A stretch of DNA of 64,000 nt from Planctomycetota bacterium (GTDB lineage: Bacteria; Planctomycetota; SZUA-567). The notes beneath the pieces were generated by a model. It was not told the DNA's origin, ran no database searches, and was given only the letters and a program-made list of their open reading frames with translations. The stretch is taken from positions 62,001-126,000 of the forward strand of contig JAGUZQ010000106.1 of assembly GCA_020060765.1 (NCBI GenBank), read 5' to 3'. The translations under genes and the position numbers were made by a program. This document shows positions 16,163 through 24,138 of the stretch, piece by piece (within the stretch, counting starts at the first letter, position 1; each line of letters begins with the position of its first letter).

Positions 16163-16196
16163 TCTTTTCCCCCGTAGCGCTGGCGGGGAAAAGAAT
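16161..16196 (-). promoter_or_regulatory. Perfect 12-bp inverted repeat over the modification-gene start
   Basis: ATTCTTTTCCCC (16161-16172) pairs perfectly with GGGGAAAAGAAT (16185-16196). In minus-strand RNA the 3' arm contains the G-rich ribosome site and the first two bases of the ATG at 16160-16162. A 12-base loop closes the hairpin. If this ATG is used, translation would be blocked until the stem is opened. Confidence 0.6.
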
Positions 16197-16313
16197 ACGC
16201 CGAGGCACGAATGCCCCGGCGGTCGGAGTGCGTCACGTTGCGTATGGACACGACGGAACGGATAAGCACGGCCTTCTCCCAACCCTGCCATCCCGTCCGT
16301 CGGGTATGCTTAA

Positions 16314-16342
16314 CCTTTACATTACACGCAACACTTTGTCAA
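16314..16342 (-). promoter_or_regulatory. Sigma-70-like promoter for the modification/packaging genes
   Basis: In minus-strand sense TTGACA (16337-16342) is followed after 17 bases by TAAAGG (16314-16319). The -35 box is perfect and the -10 box is poor. It reads toward the methyltransferase, ParB-like and terminase genes. Confidence 0.5.
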
Positions 16343-16387
16343 GATTTATTTTCGGTGGGAGTGGAAGTGTTGCTTTGGGCATATATA

Positions 16388-16564
16388 TTACAAGCATGCC
16401 CTCTTTGCTTTATCCACAGCAAGCATTGCTGATTGCGCTCCTAGTTGAGAGAATTTATCATCAGTTTTGATCTGCTCAATATTTTCGTCAACGGAATAGA
16501 ACCTTCTATATTCATCCATGGTTTTAAAAACAATCTTACATTTTTTAGAGGCTGCTTTTTTCAT
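16388..16564 (-). CDS. Small basic protein downstream of the Ntn-like gene
   Basis: A 58-residue protein (from MKKAASKKCKIVFKTMDEYR) overlaps the last 20 bases of the larger gene upstream and ends just before the promoter of the modification block. It is AT-rich like its partner and unlike the flanking phage genes. MDEYRRFYSVDENIEQIK suggests a helical protein. No family recognised; the overlap implies co-translation with the Ntn-like protein. Confidence 0.6.
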   Translation of the reverse strand: MKKAASKKCKIVFKTMDEYRRFYSVDENIEQIKTDDKFSQLGAQSAMLAVDKAKRACL

Positions 16565-17864
16565 CTCCATTCTCCGTTCCAAAATAATTTTTGAAAAAAT
16601 GATGATTTAATTCAGGATTAAAGTAATGTTTCCTCTTTATCCAGACAAAACCGTCTCCTTTTGTGATAACAGCAACGTCTATTGGCCCGCCAACCGTTTC
16701 CGAGGCCATGGTTACCTGCTTTCTAAAGGATACCATATTTACGAATGTTTCTGCCATCATTGCAAGTTCATTTTTTTCTAAAAATTTCGTTGCTTCAATA
16801 ATCGGCGAGCTGTATTTCTCGCTTTTTACTCTATCTAACTCCTTGGTTATTATATCGATCGATGCATCCATCATCTTTTGGGATATTTTAAAAATAGCAT
16901 CTTTTTTATCAACACCTAATTTTATTTCTGATTTTATCGCATCTGAAATCTTATTAGAAAAATCATCTACCATGCCTTTCAGAGTGCTTTTCATGAATTT
17001 CTCTAGATCCGGGCCGATGCCATAAATAAATGTGTAAACATCGTTATTTTGCGCAAACGGGGCAATAATAGCTTCAGTTTTGCTTCCTATTTCATCGGCT
17101 TGCATTTTCCTCTTAACGTTCTTTCCACATAAAACGCCAGTGATAATGTATTGTGCAAATGATGGGTATACATTCTCATCACCATAACCCGCAATCACAA
17201 TACCAGAATGATTTTCATGGCAAGTACATGCTGCAATAATAATAATAGCAATCAATTCATCTATATCCTTCTCTGTTAATGGAAGGTTTTCAAAAAACCG
17301 CTTGATACTTGCCGTCATCTTTCCTCTATACTTGGCGAGTAGTGCGCCCTCTTCTTCAGGGGATAGCTCAACGTCTCTCTTTAGCTTTTTAAAATCACTA
17401 AACTTTTTAGCAACAAACTCTTGTAGCATTTTTGATACTTGCTCTGGTGTTACTGATGTTAGCGGATTTTTTTCCATAACGTTCTTTATTATGCCGTCAA
17501 ATTCAGTTCTACAGCCAACCAAAAACATTGTTGTAATTTGCTGTAAGTATATGTCTTCAGCTTCTTTGCAGCATTTAGTCTTTTCTAGCCAATCAAAAAA
17601 ATGCCCTATATATTCTTCAAGGCTAGGAAATGACTTTTTTCCTAACCCATGGCGATACATTTTTATCAATGTTTCCCAAGGTATTCTCATAAGCTGAGCA
17701 CTACCGAAAACCATTACCCCAACTGGTGCATACTTTGATAGAGAAAAAACCTTATTGGCGGTATTGAATATCTTTCTTTCTTTATCAGATTGTGAGACTG
17801 TTGCGGCGCTGTCAGCGGCTAATGCAATACCAGACCTGTTAAGAATAGCAATTTCAGTGGTCAT
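16545..17864 (-). CDS. Proteasome-like Ntn-hydrolase family protein, AT-rich accessory gene
   Basis: The N-terminus reads MTTEIAILNRSGIALAADSA, then KIFNTANKVFSLSKYAPVGV. This matches the proteasome beta/HslV pattern: Thr nucleophile exposed after Met removal, Asp at relative position 17, and Lys about 20 residues later. Taking Thr2 as residue 1 puts the Asp exactly at 17. The remaining about 350 residues are mostly helical, with a Cys-His element (AACTCHENHSGIVIAGYGDE) near residue 215, and are not part of a standard proteasome subunit. The gene is much more AT-rich than its neighbours and has its own good ribosome site (GGAG). Together these suggest a horizontally acquired cargo gene. Protease activity is inferred. 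Confidence 0.7.
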   Translation of the reverse strand: MTTEIAILNRSGIALAADSAATVSQSDKERKIFNTANKVFSLSKYAPVGVMVFGSAQLMRIPWETLIKMYRHGLGKKSFPSLEEYIGHFFDWLEKTKCCKEAEDIYLQQITTMFLVGCRTEFDGIIKNVMEKNPLTSVTPEQVSKMLQEFVAKKFSDFKKLKRDVELSPEEEGALLAKYRGKMTASIKRFFENLPLTEKDIDELIAIIIIAACTCHENHSGIVIAGYGDENVYPSFAQYIITGVLCGKNVKRKMQADEIGSKTEAIIAPFAQNNDVYTFIYGIGPDLEKFMKSTLKGMVDDFSNKISDAIKSEIKLGVDKKDAIFKISQKMMDASIDIITKELDRVKSEKYSSPIIEATKFLEKNELAMMAETFVNMVSFRKQVTMASETVGGPIDVAVITKGDGFVWIKRKHYFNPELNHHFFKNYFGTENGDEKSSL

Positions 17865-17878
17865 TTGTGTTCTCCATT

Positions 17879-18181
17879 TTAAACCTCAAACAGCCGCCCA
17901 ATCTGCGCCGCCCTCTTTCTGATAGTCCCGATAGTCACCCCGAACGATTTTTCCAGCGAGGCATTCAAGACACCGGGAACTCCGCACCCGTGGCAGGTCA
18001 TGGCATGGATAATGCCGCCTGCCCATCCTCCCGGCTCCCCCCGCAGAGGCTCCCCGCTTCCCGCCAGCATCTTCACCATGCGCTTGGCTTTAGGTGCCAG
18101 CGGCCGGTGCTGCATGAATTTCCCGCAGAACCGGTCGATAAGCGCGCAACATTCCTGCTGAAATTTCCTGGTGTCTTCCAT
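17879..18181 (-). CDS. DUF6398-like phage DNA-binding protein
   Basis: The start at 18181 (AAAGGAGC upstream) gives 100 residues. The C-terminal half reads PLRGEPGGWAGGIIHAM followed by SLEKSFGVTIGTIRKRAAQI, a helix-turn-helix, a layout I associate with DUF6398-type proteins. A CHGC pair lies in the middle where relatives usually have a short loop. It is the last gene of the early minus-strand run before the AT-rich cargo, so it may regulate the early-to-late switch; that role is inferred. Confidence 0.6.
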   Translation of the reverse strand: MEDTRKFQQECCALIDRFCGKFMQHRPLAPKAKRMVKMLAGSGEPLRGEPGGWAGGIIHAMTCHGCGVPGVLNASLEKSFGVTIGTIRKRAAQIGRLFEV

Positions 18182-18240
18182 TTGCCCGCTCCTTTGCCCC
18201 AACTTGATACAAGCGTAGCACATAAAACACCAGTGTCAAA

Positions 18241-18753
18241 TTATTTCCACCCTTCGTCCCGCGCCAGTCCATAAACCTGATCGCCATTCATGACCGACTG
18301 CGTGACGGCGGTGCATTTGCAGTCTCCCTCCAGCACCTCGACCACATGGATGTCGCACACCTCGTCCTGCTCGTTGGTGACAGCGATGTCCCTGACGCCT
18401 TCCGCCGCAGCCTGCATGGGTGACTTCGCCTTGACAAGGGTCGCCCACGACTGGCCGTTGTCCTCGTAGTAGCCGACCACGGTGTATTGTTCATCCTTCT
18501 TAGCTCTCTCTCCCATAACATCCCGAATATACCCGGCCATAGAATCCCAATCATCACCATAATTGCAGTCATGGTACTTCTCCATCCGCCGGAGCACTTC
18601 GTCTGCCTCTTCCACCGAAAGCTCCCCAAGCTCCATATCCTCGCAGCATTGATGCACATCCTCAGGAAACCACATATGTCCGGCGCATACCACATCCCCG
18701 TCCGGCCCGTCCAACCGATTCTGAAGCCGTTTTATCTGTTCCGAAAGTTTCAC
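18241..18753 (-). CDS. Phage hypothetical protein, 170 residues
   Basis: A GTG start at 18753 with AAAGGAGGG upstream is much better than the longer ATG frame. The protein begins MKLSEQIKRLQNRLDG, continues as an acidic helical segment, and has a C-terminal beta-rich stretch (QYTVVGYYEDNGQSWATLVK onward) reminiscent of small phage proteins that sense or bind ligands. No family recognised. Confidence 0.65.
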   Translation of the reverse strand: MKLSEQIKRLQNRLDGPDGDVVCAGHMWFPEDVHQCCEDMELGELSVEEADEVLRRMEKYHDCNYGDDWDSMAGYIRDVMGERAKKDEQYTVVGYYEDNGQSWATLVKAKSPMQAAAEGVRDIAVTNEQDEVCDIHVVEVLEGDCKCTAVTQSVMNGDQVYGLARDEGWK

Positions 18754-18766
18754 TGGATACCCTCCT

Positions 18767-18874
18767 TTAAGAAACTGATTCCGTGTAATCGTAAATCGCA
18801 TCGCCCTCGTAATCCCGCACCGCGCCCTTGACCTCCTCCAGAAACGCAGCCGGAAAATTACCTTGCTTAACCAT
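18767..18874 (-). CDS. 35-residue protein, unknown
   Basis: ATG at 18874 preceded by GAAAGGA; reads MVKQGNFPAAFLEEVKGAVR and ends YTESVS. It lies 13 bases upstream of the next early gene, whose ribosome site begins in the spacer. Amphipathic helix likely. Below the usual gene-caller length. Confidence 0.5.
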   Translation of the reverse strand: MVKQGNFPAAFLEEVKGAVRDYEGDAIYDYTESVS

Positions 18875-18958
18875 TTCCTTTCACCTATCCTTTCCTTGTC
18901 ATTTGTCCGCCCGATGAATGACAACCTTGACCCCGGTGTTCGCGCACCGGGGTCTTTC

Positions 18959-19396
18959 CTAAAAAAGCGACAGCGTATGACTGTCCCCGTTCTTCCTGGT
19001 TTTCCTCTGCGGCGCTTTAAGATGCTCTGCCTTGATGCCGAGCCGCCTCTCCAGTTCCCGCGCGATCACCAGCCGGTGGCAAACTTCCAGCCGCACACAC
19101 GCGCACAGCAGCACTACCGGCTTGCCCTTGGCCAGATGCCTTTCGATCTTTCCGTACCACGGCTCCGGGTCGGCGAGCCGGATACTGTCGCTCTTGTAAT
19201 CCACATTGCCGAGTCCGCTTGCGTGGACGTAAATGTCGCCGAGTTTTTCCGACAGGCTTTTCCTTGAAAATTCCTGCTGGCGGGAAAACGGACGGTAGCG
19301 CACGTCGCACACCTTCACGCCTTCCCCTAACGCCTTCAATTCCGCCAGCAGCGTCTCGCAGTCCCAACCGGTATAACCGACCGTGTACAGTTTCAT
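18959..19396 (-). CDS. DUF488 domain protein
   Basis: 145 residues starting MKLYTVGYTGWDCETLLAEL, with CDVRYRPFSRQQEFSRKSL and VVLLCACVRLEVCHRLVIA, all typical of DUF488 proteins. DUF488 is common in bacteria and in phage/mobile regions, and its biochemical role is not settled; the conserved Cys-His pair (CVRLEVCHR) suggests a catalytic or metal site. Good AAAGGAG ribosome site. Confidence 0.85.
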   Translation of the reverse strand: MKLYTVGYTGWDCETLLAELKALGEGVKVCDVRYRPFSRQQEFSRKSLSEKLGDIYVHASGLGNVDYKSDSIRLADPEPWYGKIERHLAKGKPVVLLCACVRLEVCHRLVIARELERRLGIKAEHLKAPQRKTRKNGDSHTLSLF

Positions 19397-19417
19397 CGCT
19401 CTCCTTTCGTGACTGCC

Positions 19418-20032
19418 TCAGCAGCTTTCGCAGGTCATGCCCTTTTCAATCGGCTTCCCGCATTTCCAGCAGTAGCGGACGCCTGTCTTCTTGGCCAACT
19501 TCTTGCATTCGTCGCCGCAATACCATTTCGCCCGGTTCTCCATTTTTTGGCCGCACCCGCAGCAGAACGCGCGGGGTTCGTTCTTGTCCTGGGTGACAGC
19601 AACCGAGTTGGTTACAGCCAATGCCTCGAACACTTTTCCCGGGTGCTGCCTGACCTGTCGCTTGATTTCGAGAATCATCAATTCCGAGGAAACCTTTGGC
19701 ACCGGCAGGTTGACCGCCTCCACGATTTTGTCGAAGTGCATCTTGCCGCCGTCGCTGCCGCTAATTGCTTTCAAGATTGCTTCCCCGGCATGGTCTTCTT
19801 CCCCGGCCACGGGTTCGGCCTCCACCTTGACCACCTCTTCCTCTGTTTCCCCTGCCCAGGCAATTGCAGTAATAAGCCGCTCCGCGCTCTTGATCCTGAT
19901 CTCCTTCCCGGATTTCCGGCTGATCCCGAGCCAGCCGCCGCCGGGAAGCGGAGTCCTGATCTCCACCTCAGTCACCCGGTTGCCAACCTTCAACCCGTAC
20001 ACCTCTCCTATCACTACTTCGTTCGCTTTCAT
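19418..20032 (-). CDS. Phage protein with C-terminal zinc ribbons
   Basis: The start at 20032 has GGGAGGAAAG upstream and gives 204 residues. An N-terminal beta-rich stretch (EVVIGEVYGLKVGNRVTEVE) is followed by a winged-helix-like central part. The C-terminus is Cys-rich: CCGCGQKME, WYCGDECKKLAKK, CWKCGKPIEKGMTCESC, enough for two zinc sites. A nucleic-acid-binding role is likely. Confidence 0.65.
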   Translation of the reverse strand: MKANEVVIGEVYGLKVGNRVTEVEIRTPLPGGGWLGISRKSGKEIRIKSAERLITAIAWAGETEEEVVKVEAEPVAGEEDHAGEAILKAISGSDGGKMHFDKIVEAVNLPVPKVSSELMILEIKRQVRQHPGKVFEALAVTNSVAVTQDKNEPRAFCCGCGQKMENRAKWYCGDECKKLAKKTGVRYCWKCGKPIEKGMTCESC

Positions 20033-20072
20033 CTTTCCTCCCTTTCGTTCAAAACTGTCTTCCAAGTTTTCC

Positions 20073-20351
20073 CTACGCATCGATTGCAAATTCGACCAGA
20101 CGCTTGGCCATTTCAGCCGTCTGCAATTTCTTTTCGCGCCGCACCTGAGCTTCTTTCAGTCGCTCCACGAGATTGGTGGCAAAACCAAAATTCGGTCGTC
20201 CATTTTCATCCAGGCATTTCAAGTCTCGCGCAACCCTCTCAGCCAGTTCATTGAGCAAATCACGCATGGTCTCTAAATCTCCCTGCGCGGAAAACTCTTC
20301 GTTCGCAATCATCCGGTTCGCACGTTCAACCATTTGTTCCGTAGTTTTCAT
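20073..20351 (-). CDS. Phage hypothetical protein, helical
   Basis: 92 residues, almost wholly helical (MKTTEQMVERANRMIANEEF and onward) with heptad-like spacing. GCAAGGAG precedes the ATG. First gene after a 185-base gap that contains a terminator-like hairpin and a possible promoter. Confidence 0.6.
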   Translation of the reverse strand: MKTTEQMVERANRMIANEEFSAQGDLETMRDLLNELAERVARDLKCLDENGRPNFGFATNLVERLKEAQVRREKKLQTAEMAKRLVEFAIDA

Positions 20352-20536
20352 TGCCTTCTCCTTGCTTTTGTAACTGCTTATAAATGAGTAGCTTACATAC
20401 TTTTAACCTACTTTACAGGCGGCTTAAAGCAAGTAAAAAAGCGCAGAAAATCCCTTATAAATCCTTATTTTTCAAGCACTTAACCTAAACGGTGATACGT
20501 AGGAAGTTACGCCGACATGCAAACGAAAAAAAAGTT
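20352..20536 (-). promoter_or_regulatory. Intergenic gap with terminator-like and promoter-like signals
   Basis: Just after the stop of the upstream gene (20537) the minus strand shows AAAAAAGCTTTTTT, about 20531-20544, and then a run of eight T, resembling a weak terminator. Further on, TTAAAA and TTATAA separated by 17 bases could form a promoter for the genes at 20351 and below. No ORF of note. Confidence 0.35.
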
Positions 20537-20815
20537 TCAAAAAAGCTTTTTTAGCTGCGATTCAGCATCCAAAATCTGCTCTATTTCTTCTTTATGTTTG
20601 ACCATGAACTCAGGTGGAGAAAACAAGTCTGGTTTGTCCAGTGGCCACAAGTACGGCTCCAGACCGTCGACTTCCGCGCCACAAAGCGGACTGTCGTAAT
20701 CGAAGTCGATCTCCTGTCCGCACTCCTCGCACACCTGCTCTGCTTTGGCGAACGGGCATCCTTTGCATCCATCCCGCGCCTCACACTCAGCCGCTATGTC
20801 GTTGGCTGTCTTCAT
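20537..20815 (-). CDS. Cys-rich phage hypothetical protein
   Basis: 92 residues from the ATG at 20815 (GGAG upstream, overlapping the stop of the DUF5131 gene). Six Cys occur in the first 45 residues (CEARDGCKGCPF, CEECGQEID, PLCG), fitting a zinc-bound fold. The C-terminal half is helical. Family unknown. Confidence 0.6.
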   Translation of the reverse strand: MKTANDIAAECEARDGCKGCPFAKAEQVCEECGQEIDFDYDSPLCGAEVDGLEPYLWPLDKPDLFSPPEFMVKHKEEIEQILDAESQLKKLF

Positions 20816-21735
20816 GCCTTGATCTCCGGAAATTGCTGCCAAGTTTTCCCGTCGAGAAGATTACCGGTCTTGCTTTTGCCAAGGCGTTCCGACACGAGAA
20901 TCTCGCCCTTGGGGCCTATGAATACATGCCCGTCTCGCTCCTTGCCTGATTCCGCCTCTTCAATGCTCATTTCACGGGCTTCGCTCCACTCTCCCCATTG
21001 CTTAAAGAAAAAAGGAACATCTGCCGCCAAGCATTGGTAGCGCAATCCACGCACCCACCCAGGGTTCATCGGTCGTGCATTTGCACCGCTCTCGCCGCCG
21101 CAGATAACCCAGTCGAGCTTGTTCATTTCGCATTCATGCCCGTACCCACCAAATTTAGAATGGTATCTAAATCGCCTAGAGTTTCTTCCGTCACATCGTG
21201 GATCCTGCGTCTTGCAGTATCGACAAAGCTTAACCTCTCCAAGCAATGGCTCGCAACTGACAAACCTCACCGCTGCCGGAGTATCAAGCAGAAACGGAAT
21301 CCTACATTCAGCCTCAGTCTGATTTTCAACCGTGACGCCAAGCCAGATGTTTTTCGCTGGAGTCACCCCTCCCCATTCCTGCACGAATTTCCGCATAATG
21401 CATGCCCGCTTTGTCAGCACCTGAAACGTGTGCTCTGGACATGCCTTCATCATGGCAAAGACCATTAGCAAAAAGTCAAACGACACATCCTCATGAAACA
21501 GGTCGCCCATACTGCACACGAAAATCCGACGCGGCTTTTTCCATTGCAGCGGTTGACCAAGTTTGTCCTTATGCAGCGTCACGCGAAACGGATCGTCCGC
21601 AGGATAGCCACAGCGCCCGCGCAATCTCGTCGCCATGCGTTTCGCGTAGCAGTTGTCGCATCCGGGACTGCCAGCGTGGGAGCAACCAGTCACCGGATTC
21701 CATACCTCGTCTGTCCATTCGATTTTTGTCGCCAT
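20812..21735 (-). CDS. DUF5131 / phage Gp37-Gp68 family protein
   Basis: Starts MATKIEWTDEVWNPVTGCSH after a GGAGG site, then GSPGCDNCYAKRMA. This is the Gp37/Gp68 (DUF5131) family, whose C-x(n)-C-x2-C cluster and TIM-like length suggest a radical-SAM-like iron-sulfur protein. Also present are the IFVCSMGDLFHEDV, FQVLTKRA, NIWLGVTVEN and WVICGGESGANARP motifs. About 35 extra residues with four Cys (LCRYCKTQDPRCDGRNSRR region, about 190-225) lie just before the GGESG motif. Substrate unknown; common in phages and strain-variable islands. Confidence 0.85.
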   Translation of the reverse strand: MATKIEWTDEVWNPVTGCSHAGSPGCDNCYAKRMATRLRGRCGYPADDPFRVTLHKDKLGQPLQWKKPRRIFVCSMGDLFHEDVSFDFLLMVFAMMKACPEHTFQVLTKRACIMRKFVQEWGGVTPAKNIWLGVTVENQTEAECRIPFLLDTPAAVRFVSCEPLLGEVKLCRYCKTQDPRCDGRNSRRFRYHSKFGGYGHECEMNKLDWVICGGESGANARPMNPGWVRGLRYQCLAADVPFFFKQWGEWSEAREMSIEEAESGKERDGHVFIGPKGEILVSERLGKSKTGNLLDGKTWQQFPEIKA

Positions 21736-21737
21736 TT

Positions 21738-22208
21738 CTATTTTCCTCCAAACGTCAAGAGTTTGGGCTGTTCCCCGGACTCGATCCATTTCTTCAACCC
21801 AGGTTCGACGGCCTTGATAACCGTCTGGCCGTTAGGTAAAATGAGCCACGGTAAAAACGCCTGCTGCGGCTCCATAATCCGGTTTTCCACCGCTTCGAGG
21901 TTGGCTTTTATTAGCAGCAGCAACACCCGCCATTGCTGTCTGCAAGCCTTCTCATATTCGATCTGTACTTGATGCTCTGACCGTTCATTACCTTTTTCGG
22001 TAAGTTGAAACTTTTTCTCTTCTATCGTAGGAAGCGGTATCTCTACCATGATATGCAAACTCTCATACCAGAACTGCACGAAAGCTTTTCCCTTCCTGGA
22101 ACTCTGCCCGGTCACGATGTCATCGGCACCGTAACGCATAAGAGTTTTCTTGATCTCTGCCTCGCTTTTGTCGATTGTCACTTCTGTTCCACTTGCATAT
22201 CTGCTCAT
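21738..22208 (-). CDS. Conserved phage hypothetical protein
   Basis: 156 residues, starting after GAAAGGGCGG. The distinctive block RQQWRVLLLLIKANLEAVEN and FLPWLILPNGQTVIKAVEPG resembles a conserved phage protein of unknown function found in early regions. N-terminal part beta-rich with VEIPLP. It ends two bases before the DUF5131 start. Confidence 0.65.
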   Translation of the reverse strand: MSRYASGTEVTIDKSEAEIKKTLMRYGADDIVTGQSSRKGKAFVQFWYESLHIMVEIPLPTIEEKKFQLTEKGNERSEHQVQIEYEKACRQQWRVLLLLIKANLEAVENRIMEPQQAFLPWLILPNGQTVIKAVEPGLKKWIESGEQPKLLTFGGK

Positions 22209-22411
22209 TCATCCGCCCTTTCAAAATGGTCTTTTTCTTTGTAAATCGTCGCTACGCCCGAAAGTCGCCGAATCCGGGTTTCCTAAGTCGTGAAAATATT
22301 AAGAGTTACCGTCACTGATTTTTCCAAGGTGTAATGAGTTAGGGAACCGGCTTTGCGTTGACCTACGCCCCTTTACGCAAGTCTTTTCCTAAGCGTATAA
22401 TTGGATAAAGT
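22209..22411. other. Non-coding gap with small inverted repeats
   Basis: About 200 bases without an ORF. A TTGCGT/ACGCAA inverted repeat spans about 22353-22380 with a nested GCGT/ACGC arrangement. GC-poor relative to its flanks. It could hold a promoter, a small RNA or a replication-linked site, but I see no decisive signal. Confidence 0.3.
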
Positions 22412-22696
22412 TTACAAGCCCTTTTTTACCATCCTGTCCCGCATGGTCTGTTCGGTGGAAATTATGCCCAGGTCGAGCGCCAGTTGGATTTTCGCCAGCA
22501 GTTCACGCTTCGCGCCTGGCTTCGGTTCGGTTGTCGACTTCTCAATATACGGCACCGCTTCACGCAACAGCTTGCCGAAATATTCAATGACTTCGCCTTT
22601 TGAGGCAGGACGCGGGGTTATTGAGTCAACCGGTCTTTTTCCTTCAGGCGGCGGATTGTGAATCACATCGATCTTGTTCTGGCAACTTCTGCTCAT
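22412..22696 (-). CDS. Phage hypothetical protein, 94 residues
   Basis: Starts inside the previous stop (GCATGA). Contains RPASKGEVIEYFGKLLREAV and RELLAKIQLALDLGIISTEQ, a helical C-terminal half. No recognised family; coupling to its neighbour supports expression. Confidence 0.6.
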   Translation of the reverse strand: MSRSCQNKIDVIHNPPPEGKRPVDSITPRPASKGEVIEYFGKLLREAVPYIEKSTTEPKPGAKRELLAKIQLALDLGIISTEQTMRDRMVKKGL

Positions 22697-23079
22697 GCTT
22701 CATACCTTTCACCATAAAACATTTTCTTGTTGAACTGCTCTCTCTCTTTGTAAAGCTCAGGATTTATAACTTTGTGTACGCCGTCTGCTACTTCGTAAAT
22801 CTTCTCACTCGGATACAACTCATCCCGCTTAAGTCGTTTTGACAGCCGATCAAATGCCTCTGAAATTTCAGGAGATTGCCCGCTCCATACCTCTGCGCAC
22901 TCGCCTTCCTGAATGGTGGGAGCGCCGTTCACAAGCACAAACGATTCCCCCATTCGGCAATCCCAATAGATGTCTTCGCTATCGACGCCAACATCTATAG
23001 GCTTGCAACTGCAAAGGCTCATCTGGCCTTCAGTTTTATCCGGTTTGAACCGGCATAACCATCCATGCGTAAGCATCAT
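22693..23079 (-). CDS. Phage hypothetical protein, 128 residues
   Basis: Overlaps the RusA-like gene by four bases (ATGA) and the following gene likewise. Includes two CxC-type cysteines (SLCSCKPIDVG) and a helical C-terminus (SEAFDRLSKRLKRDELYPSE). Unknown function, part of the coupled early run. Confidence 0.6.
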   Translation of the reverse strand: MMLTHGWLCRFKPDKTEGQMSLCSCKPIDVGVDSEDIYWDCRMGESFVLVNGAPTIQEGECAEVWSGQSPEISEAFDRLSKRLKRDELYPSEKIYEVADGVHKVINPELYKEREQFNKKMFYGERYEA

Positions 23080-23597
23080 GCTCCCTTTCTATACTCTGCC
23101 TCGCTCTCGATTACATCCGGTACGGCGGGACTGATCTCGATCTCCAACCGTTCGAATGGGCACTTCTTGACCGCACCGCAGTTGTCCTTTGGCTGTCCCT
23201 TCTTCTGTCCACTCTGGTAGACGGGCTTCAACGGGCAAGGCCCGTCGCACATGCAAATGCGGCGGCTCCCGTCGTGGTGCTCCACCAGCCTGTCGTCATA
23301 GATCACTCCAGCCGACTGGAGCAGGTCTTGCGGCGCTTCATAGAGATTCGACAAGTCCGGGAGATTGCCGCTATCGTGTCCGGCGGCGAGATAAGCGGTG
23401 ATCCGCAATCCGACCGACTCGGTAATGGTCTGCCTACTACCCCACTGTTTCACGATCTCAGCAATGGCGCGGTGCTGGTACGCCTCCACGCGGGGGTTGC
23501 TCTTAATAATCCGGCGCCCGCCGATGTTGATAATCTGCTTCGAGTTCTTCAACACCACTGGCCGACCGGAAATGACTATGGTTGCGATAACTATCAT
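23076..23597 (-). CDS. RusA-like Holliday junction resolvase
   Basis: Starts with beta-strands IVIATIVISGRPVVLKNSKQ. It carries the RusA-type core NLPDLSNLYEAPQDLLQSAG, then VIYDDRLVEHHDGSRR; the Asp residues in PDLSN and DD match the metal-binding positions of RusA nucleases. About 30 extra residues with Cys (CMCDGPCPLKP, CGAVKKCPF) are inserted before the last strand. Phage RusA enzymes resolve branched DNA before packaging. An AGGAG site precedes the ATG. Confidence 0.8.
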   Translation of the reverse strand: MIVIATIVISGRPVVLKNSKQIINIGGRRIIKSNPRVEAYQHRAIAEIVKQWGSRQTITESVGLRITAYLAAGHDSGNLPDLSNLYEAPQDLLQSAGVIYDDRLVEHHDGSRRICMCDGPCPLKPVYQSGQKKGQPKDNCGAVKKCPFERLEIEISPAVPDVIESEAEYRKGA

Positions 23598-23610
23598 TTA
23601 TCACTTCTCC

Positions 23611-23868
23611 TCATGAATTTGCGGTAATCAAAAACGAAGCGCGAGAATCTACTACGCCAGTGCCATAGAGCATAGGAAACCGCACTTTTCCTTCCCGCTT
23701 CTCGCCAAACATCCTGGCCACGAAAGTTTCCTCATAGCTATCCTTCACCATTTGCCCCAACCATTCGATATGCGTTTGGATTGACGCAGGCTTAACCTTG
23801 CTTCTCGTCCTGTATCCGTGTTGCTTGCGCCAGCGTCGTATTTCGCGCCCTTTGGTTCTATTTTTCAT
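23611..23868 (-). CDS. Phage hypothetical protein, basic N-terminus
   Basis: 85 residues; very basic first 25 (MKNRTKGREIRRWRKQHGYR) and a mixed C-terminus. Overlaps the upstream ORF by 11 bases. A nucleic-acid-binding role is possible from charge alone. Confidence 0.5.
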   Translation of the reverse strand: MKNRTKGREIRRWRKQHGYRTRSKVKPASIQTHIEWLGQMVKDSYEETFVARMFGEKREGKVRFPMLYGTGVVDSRASFLITANS

Positions 23869-24103
23869 CCTTACCCTTCTCCACTTCGCCAGCCATACAC
23901 TCCCGCGCCTGTTTCAGCGCAGCGCGCATTTCGGCGTCCGTGACTTTTTTCTCTGCGAGGTTGCCCCACTCGGTCAGCCCCTGGTTCATTTCCCGCATAT
24001 GCTGGATGAACCCTGCCTCCAGCGTTTTCGGCAGCGACGGCATTTCGCACAGTTCCCGCACCATCGCCTTCACCAGCCGGTACTCGACTTCTTTGGTAAT
24101 CAT
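23858..24103 (-). CDS. Phage hypothetical protein, helical, downstream of a structured leader
   Basis: 81 residues beginning MITKEVEYRLVKAMVRELCE, all-helical. GGGAGA precedes the ATG. Its 5' leader contains the predicted three-way-junction RNA at 24139-24210, so its expression could be RNA-controlled. Confidence 0.55.
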   Translation of the reverse strand: MITKEVEYRLVKAMVRELCEMPSLPKTLEAGFIQHMREMNQGLTEWGNLAEKKVTDAEMRAALKQARECMAGEVEKGKDEK

Positions 24104-24138
24104 CTCAATCTCCCTTATTGTTTTGCCGATAAACCATA

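Noticed and set aside
15825-16208. Minus-strand ORF overlapping the start of the modification gene in another frame
   Set aside because: Arg/Gly-rich shadow translation; the methyltransferase frame in the same place has motif I.
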